Source of the DNA: JACMQX01 sp044225675
GTDB taxonomy: Bacteria > Pseudomonadota > Gammaproteobacteria > Burkholderiales > Burkholderiaceae_C
DNA: 59,796 nt
Assembly: GCA_044225675.1 (NCBI GenBank)
Contig: JBGAIH010000032.1
Coordinates: forward strand, 1 to 59,796
Direction of reading: 5' to 3'
In this document: positions 51,108-59,670 of the stretch, one piece after another
How positions within the stretch are numbered: the stretch's first letter is position 1
Layout: each line of letters starts with the position of its first letter
The notes under the pieces: model-generated
What the model saw: the letters and a program-made list of their open reading frames with translations, nothing else
Database searches by the model: none
What the model was told of the DNA's origin: nothing
Position numbers and translations under genes: made by a program

Positions 51108-53885
51108 ATGGCTGCCGGCGAGACAACTCAACAACCCATGTTCACAACGCGTTACGCACCCACCCCCCTGCGCCCTGCCTCGCAGCCGACTTCCGACGAA
51201 ACGCCTGCGGAGCAACCGTCGTCGCAGGAAGCGCCCGTGGCCTCCGAAGACCTCATTCCCCCTCGCGCTGCGGAGCGGGCCGCTGAGGAGTCGCCACCCC
51301 GGCCGTTGGCGAGCATGTTCACGACATCGCCTCATGCGGCCGGTTCCATGTCGGATTCGCTGTCGACGCGCACCGGAAGCCGTCCGACCGACGGGACCGG
51401 ATCAACGGGCCAGACCGCGATGGATGAACTGCCCAAGAGGCGATTGTCGGATCGGAAGATCAGCGACAAGCTCGCCGTGCACGAGGCAGAGGGCCGGCTG
51501 GGGGACCGGCCCGAGCGCTTTCGCCGTGCCACACTCTCCTACCTTGCCGAACTCGCCGGGGACGCTGGATCGGCTGGTCGCCCCGATCGATCGCTGTATG
51601 ACGACCCGGTGTTCGAAGTCATGCGTGCTTACGCCGATATCCAGCACGGCGCCTGGCTGCTCGGCCAGAAGCTTGACGTGGGCGACGTCGCGCGCCTGTA
51701 CGCCGCAGGCGCGCATGAGGCGGCGATCCGGCAGTTCGAGCGGATCGCGGAGGACTTGCCGACATCCGGCTCGCATGCGGTGGAGAACAAGAGCGCAATG
51801 GTGCGCCCGGGAAGCGAGCGCAAGTACCGGGACGCGCATGCCGTGTACGAGGAATTGCGACGCGATTCGAGCCCCGAGATGCTTGTCAGCGCTCTGCGCG
51901 ACGAAGCGCGTTACGGCCGCATCTACGTCACGGGCACGCCATTTCCCCGATGGGGCTCCGCCGTCTCCGACTTCGCCAGCCAGCTGGAAGCGACTCATGA
52001 TCGAACGAAGGCGGAGACAGACAATGCTCCGCTCTATCGGGCGCGCCGAATCCAGTCCAAAGTGGAATGGGCGCAAGGCCTGTTCCGTGGCACAGACCCG
52101 CTGCTTCCTGACGCCCAGCCGACGGATTCAAAGCGCCCGGCTACGATGGATCCGGCGGCGATGTGGCGCTATGTCGAGAGCCGATTCCAGGAGGCAAGCA
52201 AGCCATTTGCCGAGACTGTCGAAAGCACCGTCCAGTCGGTTCCGGACGGAGCGGGGACCTATCAGAGCCTCGCGGACCAGGCGTTGCTGGACGACGTGCG
52301 CGAGCTGCGGGAGCTGACCGGCCAGGACGTGTCGGTGCGGCAGTTGAACCATCTCAAGCTGGCGCCAGCCCATCAGGCGCATCGCCTTCTGTCGGCGATC
52401 GCCGACTACCATCCGGACGGTCCGTCGGCTTGCGTCGGGCCGCTGAACCAGCCGCTGGTGAATCATGCGGCCAGGAAGTTCGTGGCGCTGGGCGTGGGCG
52501 GGGCAGAGGACTTTCACCGGCGGATGCTCAGCGGCGACTTCGGCAATCCCTTCACCGACCGTCGGGCCGTCAACCAGGTCGCGACTCAGGTCCTCGGCGA
52601 CAGAAGCGAAGAGTTTGGCTCGAAGCTGAAGAACGTGTGCGAGCGGCAACTGGAGCGCTGGAAGCAGGCTGGCAGGCACGATGCCCTGGCGCTCCTGTTG
52701 CGGCATCCGGTCTATAAAGCCATGTCGCTGCGCTGCGAAATTGCCCGCTGCGTGCGCGAGGGAGACCGCAACCGCTGGCCCCACGCGAAGGCCGTCGAAG
52801 CGTTTGCCCGCAAATGCGAGGCTGGTCCTTCGGACCCGCGCAGGGGCTATGGCATCCGCAGCGGCGTCGAGCTTCGCCAGATGTTGACCGCCTCGGTACG
52901 TCATCACGTTCTGGCCGAAATCATGGATAGCTTTGCTGACCAGCTCCGGCTGGACGTGCTGCCCACGGTGGTCGGAACGGTTGCCGCGCGGATGATGGCA
53001 CCTGCGCGAGACGCTGAAGAGCTGCTTCTGCCCATGGCGGCTGCGGGGGCGGTCTTGGCCCTGCTTCAAGACCAGGTGCCCGAATTCCGTGTGAGTTCGC
53101 CCCTGTACCCTGAAAGGAGTCAGGTCAGCAACCTGACAGGGCTGGCGAGAATGCTGACCGGCCTGGCGGCTCCGGCTTTGGGCCTGGCTTGTCAGTTACT
53201 GGACGGAGAGGACAGCACGACGGTGCAAAGCGAAGGATCTGCCGACCTTTCGGTTCAGGCGCTGGTCTATTGGACGGCGCTGTCCTGCCTCACCGTGGTC
53301 GCTGCGCGCACGGCAATTGCCATGTTCGAGGGGCGGCATTCTTCGATGAAAACGCCGCAATGGTTCAGCTCGCGGCCGACGACTGATGCCGATGCGAGGG
53401 CAGTTCTTGATCTTCAGCATCGACTGCCCCCGCCGCGACGAGCGCCGGGCGGACCGACCGAGGCGCAGCGCTACTCGCGCGGGGTGCTTACTCCCGTTCT
53501 GAGCATTGGACTGCCCCTGTTCAGAGGGTTCCCGCGCAGCTCCAGCAATATGATGGATGAAGGGATGCTTCAGATGCCGCGAGGCTTTTTCCGGATGATC
53601 TCGGATTCGACTGTCCCGAGAGAACGGTACGAAGGCCTCCCCTCCAGCGTCGACCTCGTTCATTGGCCACTGCCGCAAGGCGAGGATCATCCCGCCCTCC
53701 AATTGCCGCATGAAAGCCGTCGAGGCGTCGACACCAGCGAGTACAGGTTTCCGCAGGCTGATGAGTACCAGCCTTACAGCCCTGACCTGCACTTGCGTGT
53801 GAGAGACGGGTCGGGCCGCGCGCGTTACCAGGCGGGTACCGCAGATCGCTGGGGCGAGGACCAGAAAAGCAGGAAAACGCGATGA
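51108..53885 (+). CDS. Large effector-like protein with hydrophobic C-terminal helices
   Basis: 925 residues from ATG 51108, which follows AGAGGT at good distance; ATG 51093 is also in frame. The first 110 residues are disordered and rich in Ser, Thr, Pro, Glu and Ala, as in type III secretion signals. The middle (110-600) is mostly helical with many Arg/Ala residues and no known catalytic motif. Three hydrophobic segments lie around residues 640-660, 680-700 and 725-745. The C-terminal 150 residues are polar with Tyr, Pro and Asp. It overlaps the start of a CesT-like chaperone gene by four nt. Placement with a chaperone and the disordered start suggest a secreted effector, perhaps one that inserts into membranes. 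No secretion apparatus genes are in view. I do not recognise the family. Confidence 0.65.
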   Translation: MAAGETTQQPMFTTRYAPTPLRPASQPTSDETPAEQPSSQEAPVASEDLIPPRAAERAAEESPPRPLASMFTTSPHAAGSMSDSLSTRTGSRPTDGTGSTGQTAMDELPKRRLSDRKISDKLAVHEAEGRLGDRPERFRRATLSYLAELAGDAGSAGRPDRSLYDDPVFEVMRAYADIQHGAWLLGQKLDVGDVARLYAAGAHEAAIRQFERIAEDLPTSGSHAVENKSAMVRPGSERKYRDAHAVYEELRRDSSPEMLVSALRDEARYGRIYVTGTPFPRWGSAVSDFASQLEATHDRTKAETDNAPLYRARRIQSKVEWAQGLFRGTDPLLPDAQPTDSKRPATMDPAAMWRYVESRFQEASKPFAETVESTVQSVPDGAGTYQSLADQALLDDVRELRELTGQDVSVRQLNHLKLAPAHQAHRLLSAIADYHPDGPSACVGPLNQPLVNHAARKFVALGVGGAEDFHRRMLSGDFGNPFTDRRAVNQVATQVLGDRSEEFGSKLKNVCERQLERWKQAGRHDALALLLRHPVYKAMSLRCEIARCVREGDRNRWPHAKAVEAFARKCEAGPSDPRRGYGIRSGVELRQMLTASVRHHVLAEIMDSFADQLRLDVLPTVVGTVAARMMAPARDAEELLLPMAAAGAVLALLQDQVPEFRVSSPLYPERSQVSNLTGLARMLTGLAAPALGLACQLLDGEDSTTVQSEGSADLSVQALVYWTALSCLTVVAARTAIAMFEGRHSSMKTPQWFSSRPTTDADARAVLDLQHRLPPPRRAPGGPTEAQRYSRGVLTPVLSIGLPLFRGFPRSSSNMMDEGMLQMPRGFFRMISDSTVPRERYEGLPSSVDLVHWPLPQGEDHPALQLPHESRRGVDTSEYRFPQADEYQPYSPDLHLRVRDGSGRARYQAGTADRWGEDQKSRKTR

Positions 53886-54823
53886 GAACCGACGAACACA
53901 TCGAAGCGATGTTCGCGTCGCCGTCCTGGCACGGAGACGTTCTGCAAAGCGTCCGGGCAACGGTCGTTCCGCTCCTGGTCGCTGAGCCGGAGCGGGCGCT
54001 CCAGGCCGCGCTCTCCGGCGTACTCGACGTGGACGGCATTCGATGGACCATTGGCCTTTCCACGGACCGGGCGGACCTCGTGGTGCGCTGCGCGTTGACG
54101 CAAAGGCCGCTGACGACGGACCTCATGCGCGCGGCACTGGAGGCCAATCTCGAGTCTTCTCGCGAGCTTCCCGTCGTCTTTGGTTTGTCGGAGGCGGCCG
54201 AGGATCTGGAGGTGTTCACGCGCTGTCCGGTGGAACTCGCTGAAGGGGACGAAGCGTTCATGGGCAGCCGGCTGGCGCTGGAGGCAGGACGCGCGATGTG
54301 CAGGGTGGGCGGCGCCGGGCCGGACCTGTCCGACGCGCTCGTATCCGTTGCCGAGGTCGGCGCGCCGCCCGGTACCGGCCTTGCCTGGAGCGAAGAGCTG
54401 AGTTCCCAGCTCCAATCGATGCTCACGTCGGCCCTGGAGCGACTGGCTTCGGCGCTCGGAGGCGACGCGGTGGCGCACACGCTCGACCCGCGCGATGGAT
54501 CGGGCCGCTGGCGGGCGCTGATCGATGGCGTGACGGTGGCAATCCGGCTTGATGCGTCGCGCGCCTGCGCAGAGCTGTATGCGGACATGGGAACGGTCAA
54601 CGCCGAGGACGAGTGGCGCGTGTTCCGAACGCTTCTGGCCTGCAATCGGGAGTCCCGGCATGGGCTCGCCGTGTTCGGGCGGCATCTCGCGTCGGGAAGG
54701 CTCGTCGCGCGTTCCGATGTCCCGCTGATGCTTCTGCAGGCAGACGCCGACGCGTTGCTGGTCCTTGCCAGGGAGCTGGTCGCGGCGACGCGGCGCGCTG
54801 TCCAGCCTGAAGCGGCCTGCTGA
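53882..54823 (+). CDS. Tandem CesT-like type III secretion chaperone
   Basis: 313 residues; ATG 53882 overlaps the previous stop. It consists of two similar halves (1-150 and 160-313). Each has an N-terminal helix, a strand set, and the CesT-type ending: in half one ALEANLESSRELPVVFGLSE, with a later MGSRLALEAGRAM helix; in half two LLACNRESRHGLAVFGRH followed by LQADADALLVLARELV. Single CesT chaperones are about 130-150 aa and act as dimers, so the gene looks like a fused dimer. It is acidic, as chaperones are. It likely keeps the upstream product unfolded before secretion. Assignment by pattern; no homology search was possible. Confidence 0.6.
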   Translation: MRTDEHIEAMFASPSWHGDVLQSVRATVVPLLVAEPERALQAALSGVLDVDGIRWTIGLSTDRADLVVRCALTQRPLTTDLMRAALEANLESSRELPVVFGLSEAAEDLEVFTRCPVELAEGDEAFMGSRLALEAGRAMCRVGGAGPDLSDALVSVAEVGAPPGTGLAWSEELSSQLQSMLTSALERLASALGGDAVAHTLDPRDGSGRWRALIDGVTVAIRLDASRACAELYADMGTVNAEDEWRVFRTLLACNRESRHGLAVFGRHLASGRLVARSDVPLMLLQADADALLVLARELVAATRRAVQPEAAC

Positions 54824-54964
54824 CGGCCGTTCGGGACGCTCCGGCCTGCGTGCCGGACCTGGATCATTCCGGCCGGGGTGCGCCCGCACTTGATCTGACT
54901 CAAGTGGACAGGGCAATGCGCAACCTACAGTCGGGTGCAGTCCCACCCAGCGAGCCCCTCCATC

Positions 54965-55792
54965 ATGTCCATCGAGCTGTACCAAGACAAGAACCATGTG
55001 TGCCTGATGTTCACCGACCTCATCGAGGAAGGCGGCCAGGCCGTGCAGGCCAACCAGTTCCTGGTGGTCGACCACGGCCAGGGCGCGGTGATCGACCCGG
55101 GCGGCAACCTGGCTTTCAACGAGCTGTTCCTGTCGATGGGGCGCTTCTTTCCGCCGCAGAAGCTGTCGTACCTGCTGGCCTCGCATGCCGACCCCGACAT
55201 TATCGGTTCGCTCGACCGCTGGATGACCTCGACCCAGGCCAAGCTGGTGATCTCGCGCATCTGGGAGCGCTTTGCGCCGCACTTCACCAAGCTCGGCAAG
55301 ACGGACGACCGCGTGATCGGCGTGCCCGACGCCGGCGCGCGGCTGCCACTGGGCCGCAGCGAGCTGTGGCTGCTGCCCGCGCACTTCATGCATGCGGAGG
55401 GCAACTTCCATTTCTACGATCCGGTGAGCCGCATCCTGTTCACGGGCGACCTCGGCGCCTCGCTGCTCACGGGCCGCCAGTCGGCCGTCGCGGTGACGGA
55501 CCTCGGCCCCCACATCCAGCACATGGAGGGCTTTCACCGCCGCTACATGGTGGCCAACAAGATTCTGCGGCTGTGGACGCGCATGGCGCGGCAGCTCGAC
55601 ATCTCGATGATCGTGCCGCAGCACGGGGCGCCGATCAGCGGGCAGCAGGCCATCGGCGACTTCTTCGACTGGATCGAGGGGCTGGAGTGCGGCGTGGATC
55701 TGTTCGACCAGCGGCACTACACGCTGCCGACCGCCTTTGTGGACGGCGCGCAGGGGCGGGTCAAGCCGCCGCTGCGTGCCGTGGGCGGCTGA
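54965..55792 (+). CDS. MBL-fold metallo-hydrolase, ODP (flavodiiron-like) family
   Basis: 275 residues from ATG 54965. The usual HxHxDH motif is replaced by SHADPDIIGS, the H-x-D-P-D form found in oxygen-binding di-iron MBL proteins. Other ligands lie in PAHFMHAEGNFHFYD, FTGDLGAS and the C-terminal PQHGAP. These six positions would hold a di-iron centre. No flavodoxin domain is attached. Related stand-alone proteins may sense or reduce O2 or NO. It has no operon partner; a 141-nt gap with no strong ribosome site precedes it, and the DegP-like gene converges from the right. Confidence 0.82.
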   Translation: MSIELYQDKNHVCLMFTDLIEEGGQAVQANQFLVVDHGQGAVIDPGGNLAFNELFLSMGRFFPPQKLSYLLASHADPDIIGSLDRWMTSTQAKLVISRIWERFAPHFTKLGKTDDRVIGVPDAGARLPLGRSELWLLPAHFMHAEGNFHFYDPVSRILFTGDLGASLLTGRQSAVAVTDLGPHIQHMEGFHRRYMVANKILRLWTRMARQLDISMIVPQHGAPISGQQAIGDFFDWIEGLECGVDLFDQRHYTLPTAFVDGAQGRVKPPLRAVGG

Positions 55793-55885
55793 GCGCCGCC
55801 GTCCGTCCGTCTGTTGCCCTCGCCCCCGCGTCCTGATGACGCGCACAGCAGACCCCGGGCGTGGCGGGCCACAGCGGCCCCTGGC

Positions 55886-57376
55886 TCAGCCCACCGGCAC
55901 CGGCACGAAGATCTTGTCGTCCCCGCGCTGGATCAGCAGTGCTACCGACTTGCCGGACTTGCCCACGAGGCTGCGGGCCTGCTCGACGCTCTTGACGGGT
56001 GTGCCGTTGATGGCCAGCAGGACGTCGCCCGCCTCGACGCCCGCCATCGCCGCCGGGCCGTTGGCGTCCTCCACCAGCAGGCCGTCGGCCACGCCGGCTT
56101 CGCGCTTCTCGCCCGGGTTGAGCGGGCGCAGGGCCAGCCCGAGCTTGCCTTGCGGCGCGGCGGGGCCGGCGTCGGCGCTGGCCTCGGCCTTGTCGTCGGC
56201 ACCCGCGAGCCGCGCGCTCAGCTGCGTGGCCGCGCCCTTGCGCCAGACGTCCAGCTCCACCTTGTCGCCGGGCGCGGCCATGCCGATGTAGGCCGGCAGG
56301 TCGCCCGATGTGACGATGGCCTGGCCGTTGATGCGGCGGATCACGTCGCCCGGCTGCAGGCCCGCCTTCTCGGCCGGGCTTCCCTTGGCCACGCTGGAGA
56401 CGAGCGCGCCCTCGGGCTTGTCGAGCCCGAAGGACTCGGCCAGCGCCTGGTTCACGCTCTGCACCGCCACGCCCAGGCGCGCATGCTCGACCTTGCCCTT
56501 GGCGATGAGCTGGTCCTTGATCTTGCTGGCCACGTCGATCGGGATCGCGAACGACAGGCCCTGGTAGCCGCCGGTCTGGCTGTAGATCTGCGAGTTGATG
56601 CCGATCACCTCGCCGCGTGCGTTGAACAGCGGGCCGCCCGAGTTGCCGGGGTTGACGGCCACGTCGGTCTGGATGAAGGGCACGTAGCTGTCGTCGGGCA
56701 GGCTGCGGCCCTTGGCGCTCACGACCCCGGCCGTGACCGTGTTCTCGAAGCCGTAGGGCGAGCCGATGGCCAGCACCCACTCGCCGACCTTGAGCTGGCT
56801 GGGCTGGCCCAGCGTGACCACGGGCAGGTTCTTGGCGTCGATCTTGAGCACGGCCACGTCGGTCTTGGGGTCGGCGCCGAGCACCTTGGCGCGGAACTCG
56901 CGCCGGTCGGTGAGCTTGACGGTGACCTCCTTCGCGTCGCGCACGACGTGGGCGTTGGTGAGGATGATGCCGTCGGCACTGACGATGAAGCCCGAGCCCT
57001 GGCCGCGCACCGGCGTCTCGCGCGGCTGCAGGTTGCGGCCGGGGCCCTGCTGGAAGCGGCGGAAGAATTCGAAGAAGGGGTCGCCGGCCATCGGCTCGTC
57101 GCCGCGCGCCGCGCCCTCTTGGTAAGACGTCTTGTGCGTGCCCGTGACGCTGATGTTGACCACGGCCGGGCCATAGCGCTCGGTGACGACCGAGAAGTCG
57201 GGCGCGGCCACCGTCGGCAGCGGCGCCGCTGGTGCGGCTGTGGCCACGGCGGCGGGCGGCGCGGCATGGGCGTGCGAGAGCTGCTTGTCCATGAAGGACG
57301 CGCCGGCGCCGCCGATCACGCCGGCGGCGACCAGGGCCATGACGAGGCGGGAGGTCTTGAGTGAAACGGTTTGCAT
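55886..57376 (-). CDS. DegP/HtrA-family periplasmic serine protease
   Basis: 496 residues from ATG 57376, after AGGAG. A signal/anchor region (residues 8-35) is followed by the trypsin-like domain with catalytic triad H143 (NAHVV), D173 (DPKTDVAVLK) and S246 (GNSGGPLF). Two PDZ domains follow (about 295-385 and 415-490). Do-type proteases degrade or refold damaged envelope proteins. The gene lies downstream of the two-component pair on the same strand and has its own direct-repeat box at 57431-57447, so the response regulator probably controls it. Confidence 0.93.
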   Translation of the reverse strand: MQTVSLKTSRLVMALVAAGVIGGAGASFMDKQLSHAHAAPPAAVATAAPAAPLPTVAAPDFSVVTERYGPAVVNISVTGTHKTSYQEGAARGDEPMAGDPFFEFFRRFQQGPGRNLQPRETPVRGQGSGFIVSADGIILTNAHVVRDAKEVTVKLTDRREFRAKVLGADPKTDVAVLKIDAKNLPVVTLGQPSQLKVGEWVLAIGSPYGFENTVTAGVVSAKGRSLPDDSYVPFIQTDVAVNPGNSGGPLFNARGEVIGINSQIYSQTGGYQGLSFAIPIDVASKIKDQLIAKGKVEHARLGVAVQSVNQALAESFGLDKPEGALVSSVAKGSPAEKAGLQPGDVIRRINGQAIVTSGDLPAYIGMAAPGDKVELDVWRKGAATQLSARLAGADDKAEASADAGPAAPQGKLGLALRPLNPGEKREAGVADGLLVEDANGPAAMAGVEAGDVLLAINGTPVKSVEQARSLVGKSGKSVALLIQRGDDKIFVPVPVG

Positions 57377-57430
57377 GGTTCGGGCTCCTGGGGTTGATCC
57401 GTTGCGATGGCTCAACTATGGGGGCCGGAC

Positions 57431-57447
57431 CTTAGGCATGTCTTAGG
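57431..57447. promoter_or_regulatory. Response-regulator box upstream of the protease gene
   Basis: CTTAGG occurs at 57431-57436 and 57442-57447, an 11-bp direct repeat as used by OmpR/PmrA/QseB-type regulators. On the coding strand it reads CCTAAG-N5-CCTAAG, followed 10 nt later by a CATAGT -10-like hexamer. The same arrangement precedes the regulator gene. Confidence 0.75.
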
Positions 57448-57468
57448 GGGAGCGCGCGGGCTGGCCGA

Positions 57469-58956
57469 TCAGGCCGCCGCCAGTCGCACCTGCACCCGCA
57501 GCCCGCCGAGGCCGGGGGCGGTGTCCAGGGCGAGCTGCGCGCCATGCCGCCGCGCGATGGCCTGGACGATGGACAGACCCAGGCCGCTGCCGGTGGCGGT
57601 GCCGTGGGCGGCGGGTGCGCGGTAGAAGCGGTCGAACACGCGCGTGCGTTCGGCCGGTGCGATGCCCGGGCCGCTGTCGTCCACCGTGAGCACATAGGCC
57701 GCGCCCTCGGCCCGCAGGTCGACGTCGACGCGGCCAGGCGCCAGCGTGTACTTGACGGCGTTGTCCAGCAGGTTGCGCAGCATCATGCGCAGCGCCTGCG
57801 CATCGCCGGCGACGAGGGCGGGGCTCGCCAGCGCATCGGGCGAGAGGCCGAGGTCGATGCCGGCAGCGCGGGCGCGTGGCAGCACGTCGCCCACGGCTTC
57901 GCGGATCACGTCCTGGAGGTCGGCGCGGGTGGATGCGTCGTTGGCGCGCGAGGGCCAAGCGCTGGCTGGTGTGCCGTCGGCCCGCGAGGAAGAAACACTG
58001 GTTGGTGCGCCTTCGGCCCGCGAGGAAGAAACACTGGTTGGTGCGCCTTCGGCCCGCGACGAAGAAACACTGGCTGGCGCGCCTTCGGCGCGCGCCAGGG
58101 CCAGCAGCTGCTCGACCAGGTGGATCGCGCGGTCGATGCCCTGGTTCAGCCGGGCGATGGCGGCTTCGTCGCCGCCGCCACCGCGCAGGGCCTGTGCCTG
58201 CAGCTTGAGCGCAGCCAGCGGCGAGCGCAGTTCATGCGCGGCGTCGGCCACGAAGTTCTGCTGCGCCTCGAAGGCCTCGCGCACCCGGCCGAACAGGCCG
58301 TTGAGTTCGTCGACCAGCGGGCGCACCTCGTCGGGCAGGCCGTCGGCGGCCAGCGGCGACAGGTCGTCGGCCGCTCGCACGGCCACCTGCCGGCGCGCCC
58401 GCTCCACCGGCGCGAGCGAGCGGCTGACCACCCACCACACGACGAGCATGAGCAGTGGCGCCATGAGCGCCACCGGCAGCACCGCATGGGCGGCGATGGC
58501 GCGGGCCCGGGCATTGCGGGCGTCCAGGTCCTGCGCGATCTGCACGGTCTGCCACGGCGTCTGCACGGTGTAGACGCGGAAGGCCTGGCCCTGCACCGTG
58601 ACGTCCGAGAAGCCGAGCACGCCGCTGCGGGGCAGGGCCGAGCGCGGCGAGCGGAACAGCTGCGCGCCGTCCGGGCCCCAGATCTGCACGAGGAAGTCGA
58701 AGTCCTCTTCGTCGCCCGGCGGCGGCCGCGGGTCGGCACCCCGCGGCATGGCGTGGGCCATCTGGCGCAGGTGGTAGTCGAACAGCGCGTCGGCCTGCTG
58801 CAGCGCGCTGCGGTAGGCGCCCACGCCCTGGATGGCCGCGAACAGCGCGATGGACGCCAGCAGCAGGAGCAGCAGGCGCTTGCGCAGGGAGTGCGCGGGG
58901 GTCGGGGCCCCGGGCACGGCGCGCGGGGCCGGCGGTGGGGACGGGGAGGTGTTCAT
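57469..58956 (-). CDS. Sensor histidine kinase (QseC-like) with repeat-containing linker
   Basis: 495 residues from ATG 58956, overlapping the regulator stop by four nt. Two membrane helices (about 24-46 and 165-187) flank a periplasmic sensor domain with acidic residues (DEEDFDFLVQIWGPDG). A HAMP-like linker follows, then the phospho-accepting H241 in DAAHELRSP. The catalytic domain has NLLDNAVKYT (N box), DDSGPGI (G1) and GSGLGLSI (G2). Between the dimerisation helices and the ATPase domain lies an unusual insert of four 12-residue units (residues 289-336), encoded by 36-bp repeats at 57951-58094. All catalytic motifs are intact. Confidence 0.92.
   Translation of the reverse strand: MNTSPSPPPAPRAVPGAPTPAHSLRKRLLLLLLASIALFAAIQGVGAYRSALQQADALFDYHLRQMAHAMPRGADPRPPPGDEEDFDFLVQIWGPDGAQLFRSPRSALPRSGVLGFSDVTVQGQAFRVYTVQTPWQTVQIAQDLDARNARARAIAAHAVLPVALMAPLLMLVVWWVVSRSLAPVERARRQVAVRAADDLSPLAADGLPDEVRPLVDELNGLFGRVREAFEAQQNFVADAAHELRSPLAALKLQAQALRGGGGDEAAIARLNQGIDRAIHLVEQLLALARAEGAPASVSSSRAEGAPTSVSSSRAEGAPTSVSSSRADGTPASAWPSRANDASTRADLQDVIREAVGDVLPRARAAGIDLGLSPDALASPALVAGDAQALRMMLRNLLDNAVKYTLAPGRVDVDLRAEGAAYVLTVDDSGPGIAPAERTRVFDRFYRAPAAHGTATGSGLGLSIVQAIARRHGAQLALDTAPGLGGLRVQVRLAAA
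57951..58094. repeat. Four 36-bp tandem repeats in the histidine kinase gene
   Basis: Units at 57951-57986 (most diverged), 57987-58022, 58023-58058 and 58059-58094. The coded unit is RAEGAPTSVSSS with small changes. All are in frame. Confidence 0.9.
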
Positions 58957-59612
58957 GCGCGCGGCACCAGGTAGCCCAGGCCGCGCACGGTCTGGATGAG
59001 CTCGGCGCCGAGCTTCTTGCGCACGCCGTGGATGTAGACCTCCACCGCATTGCTGCTGACCTCGTCCTTCCAGCTGAAGAGTTTTTCTTCGAGCTGCGCC
59101 CGTGAGAAGACGACGCCGGGCCGCGCGAGCATCGGTTCGAGGACGGCCCATTCCCGCGCGGAGAGCGCCACGGGCGCGCCATCGACGGTGGCCTCGTGCG
59201 TAGCCGGATTGAGCGTGACGCCGCGATGGCTGAAGACGGGGCCGGCCTGGCCGGCGCCGCGCCGCAGGAGGGCGCGGATGCGGGCCTGGAGTTCGTCGAT
59301 GTCGTAAGGTTTGACGATGTAGTCGTCGGCGCCGGCATCAAGGCCGGCAACCCGATCGCTGATGGCGTCGCGCGCCGTGGCGACGAGGACGGGCGTGGTG
59401 CTCTGGCGCGCGCGCAGGCGGCGCAGTACGTCGAGTCCGTCCTGGCGCGGCAGGCCCAGGTCGAGCAGGACGAGGTCGTACTGCTGCGAGGTGAGCGCCG
59501 TGTCGGCCATGGCACCGTCGCGCACCCAGTCGACGGCGTAGTGCGCCCGGCGCAGGGCGTCGAGCACGGCTTCGCCGATCATCGGGTCGTCTTCGACTAG
59601 CAGCAGGCGCAT
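58953..59612 (-). CDS. OmpR-family response regulator (QseB/TctD-like)
   Basis: 219 residues. The receiver domain has the acidic pocket EDD at 7-9, phospho-accepting D51 (LLDLGLP), T/S and Lys in VATARD and KPYD. The C-terminal winged helix (about 125-215) has the usual EWAVLEPMLARPG and SSNAVEVYIHGVRKKLG. It is the first gene of the pair with the kinase and probably autoregulates through the direct repeat at 59654-59670. Confidence 0.94.
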   Translation of the reverse strand: MRLLLVEDDPMIGEAVLDALRRAHYAVDWVRDGAMADTALTSQQYDLVLLDLGLPRQDGLDVLRRLRARQSTTPVLVATARDAISDRVAGLDAGADDYIVKPYDIDELQARIRALLRRGAGQAGPVFSHRGVTLNPATHEATVDGAPVALSAREWAVLEPMLARPGVVFSRAQLEEKLFSWKDEVSSNAVEVYIHGVRKKLGAELIQTVRGLGYLVPRA

Positions 59613-59653
59613 GGCTTGTCTTCTTCTCTCTGGGGCGATGATACGGGGCGTTC

Positions 59654-59670
59654 CTTAGGAGGGGCTTAGG
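59654..59670. promoter_or_regulatory. Response-regulator box upstream of the two-component operon
   Basis: CTTAGG at 59654-59659 and at 59665-59670, with the same 11-bp period as the box at 57431. On the coding strand CCTAAG-N5-CCTAAG is followed 10 nt later by TATCAT, a good -10. The box lies 42-58 nt upstream of the ATG at 59612. The remaining bases to 59796 show no gene. Confidence 0.78.
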
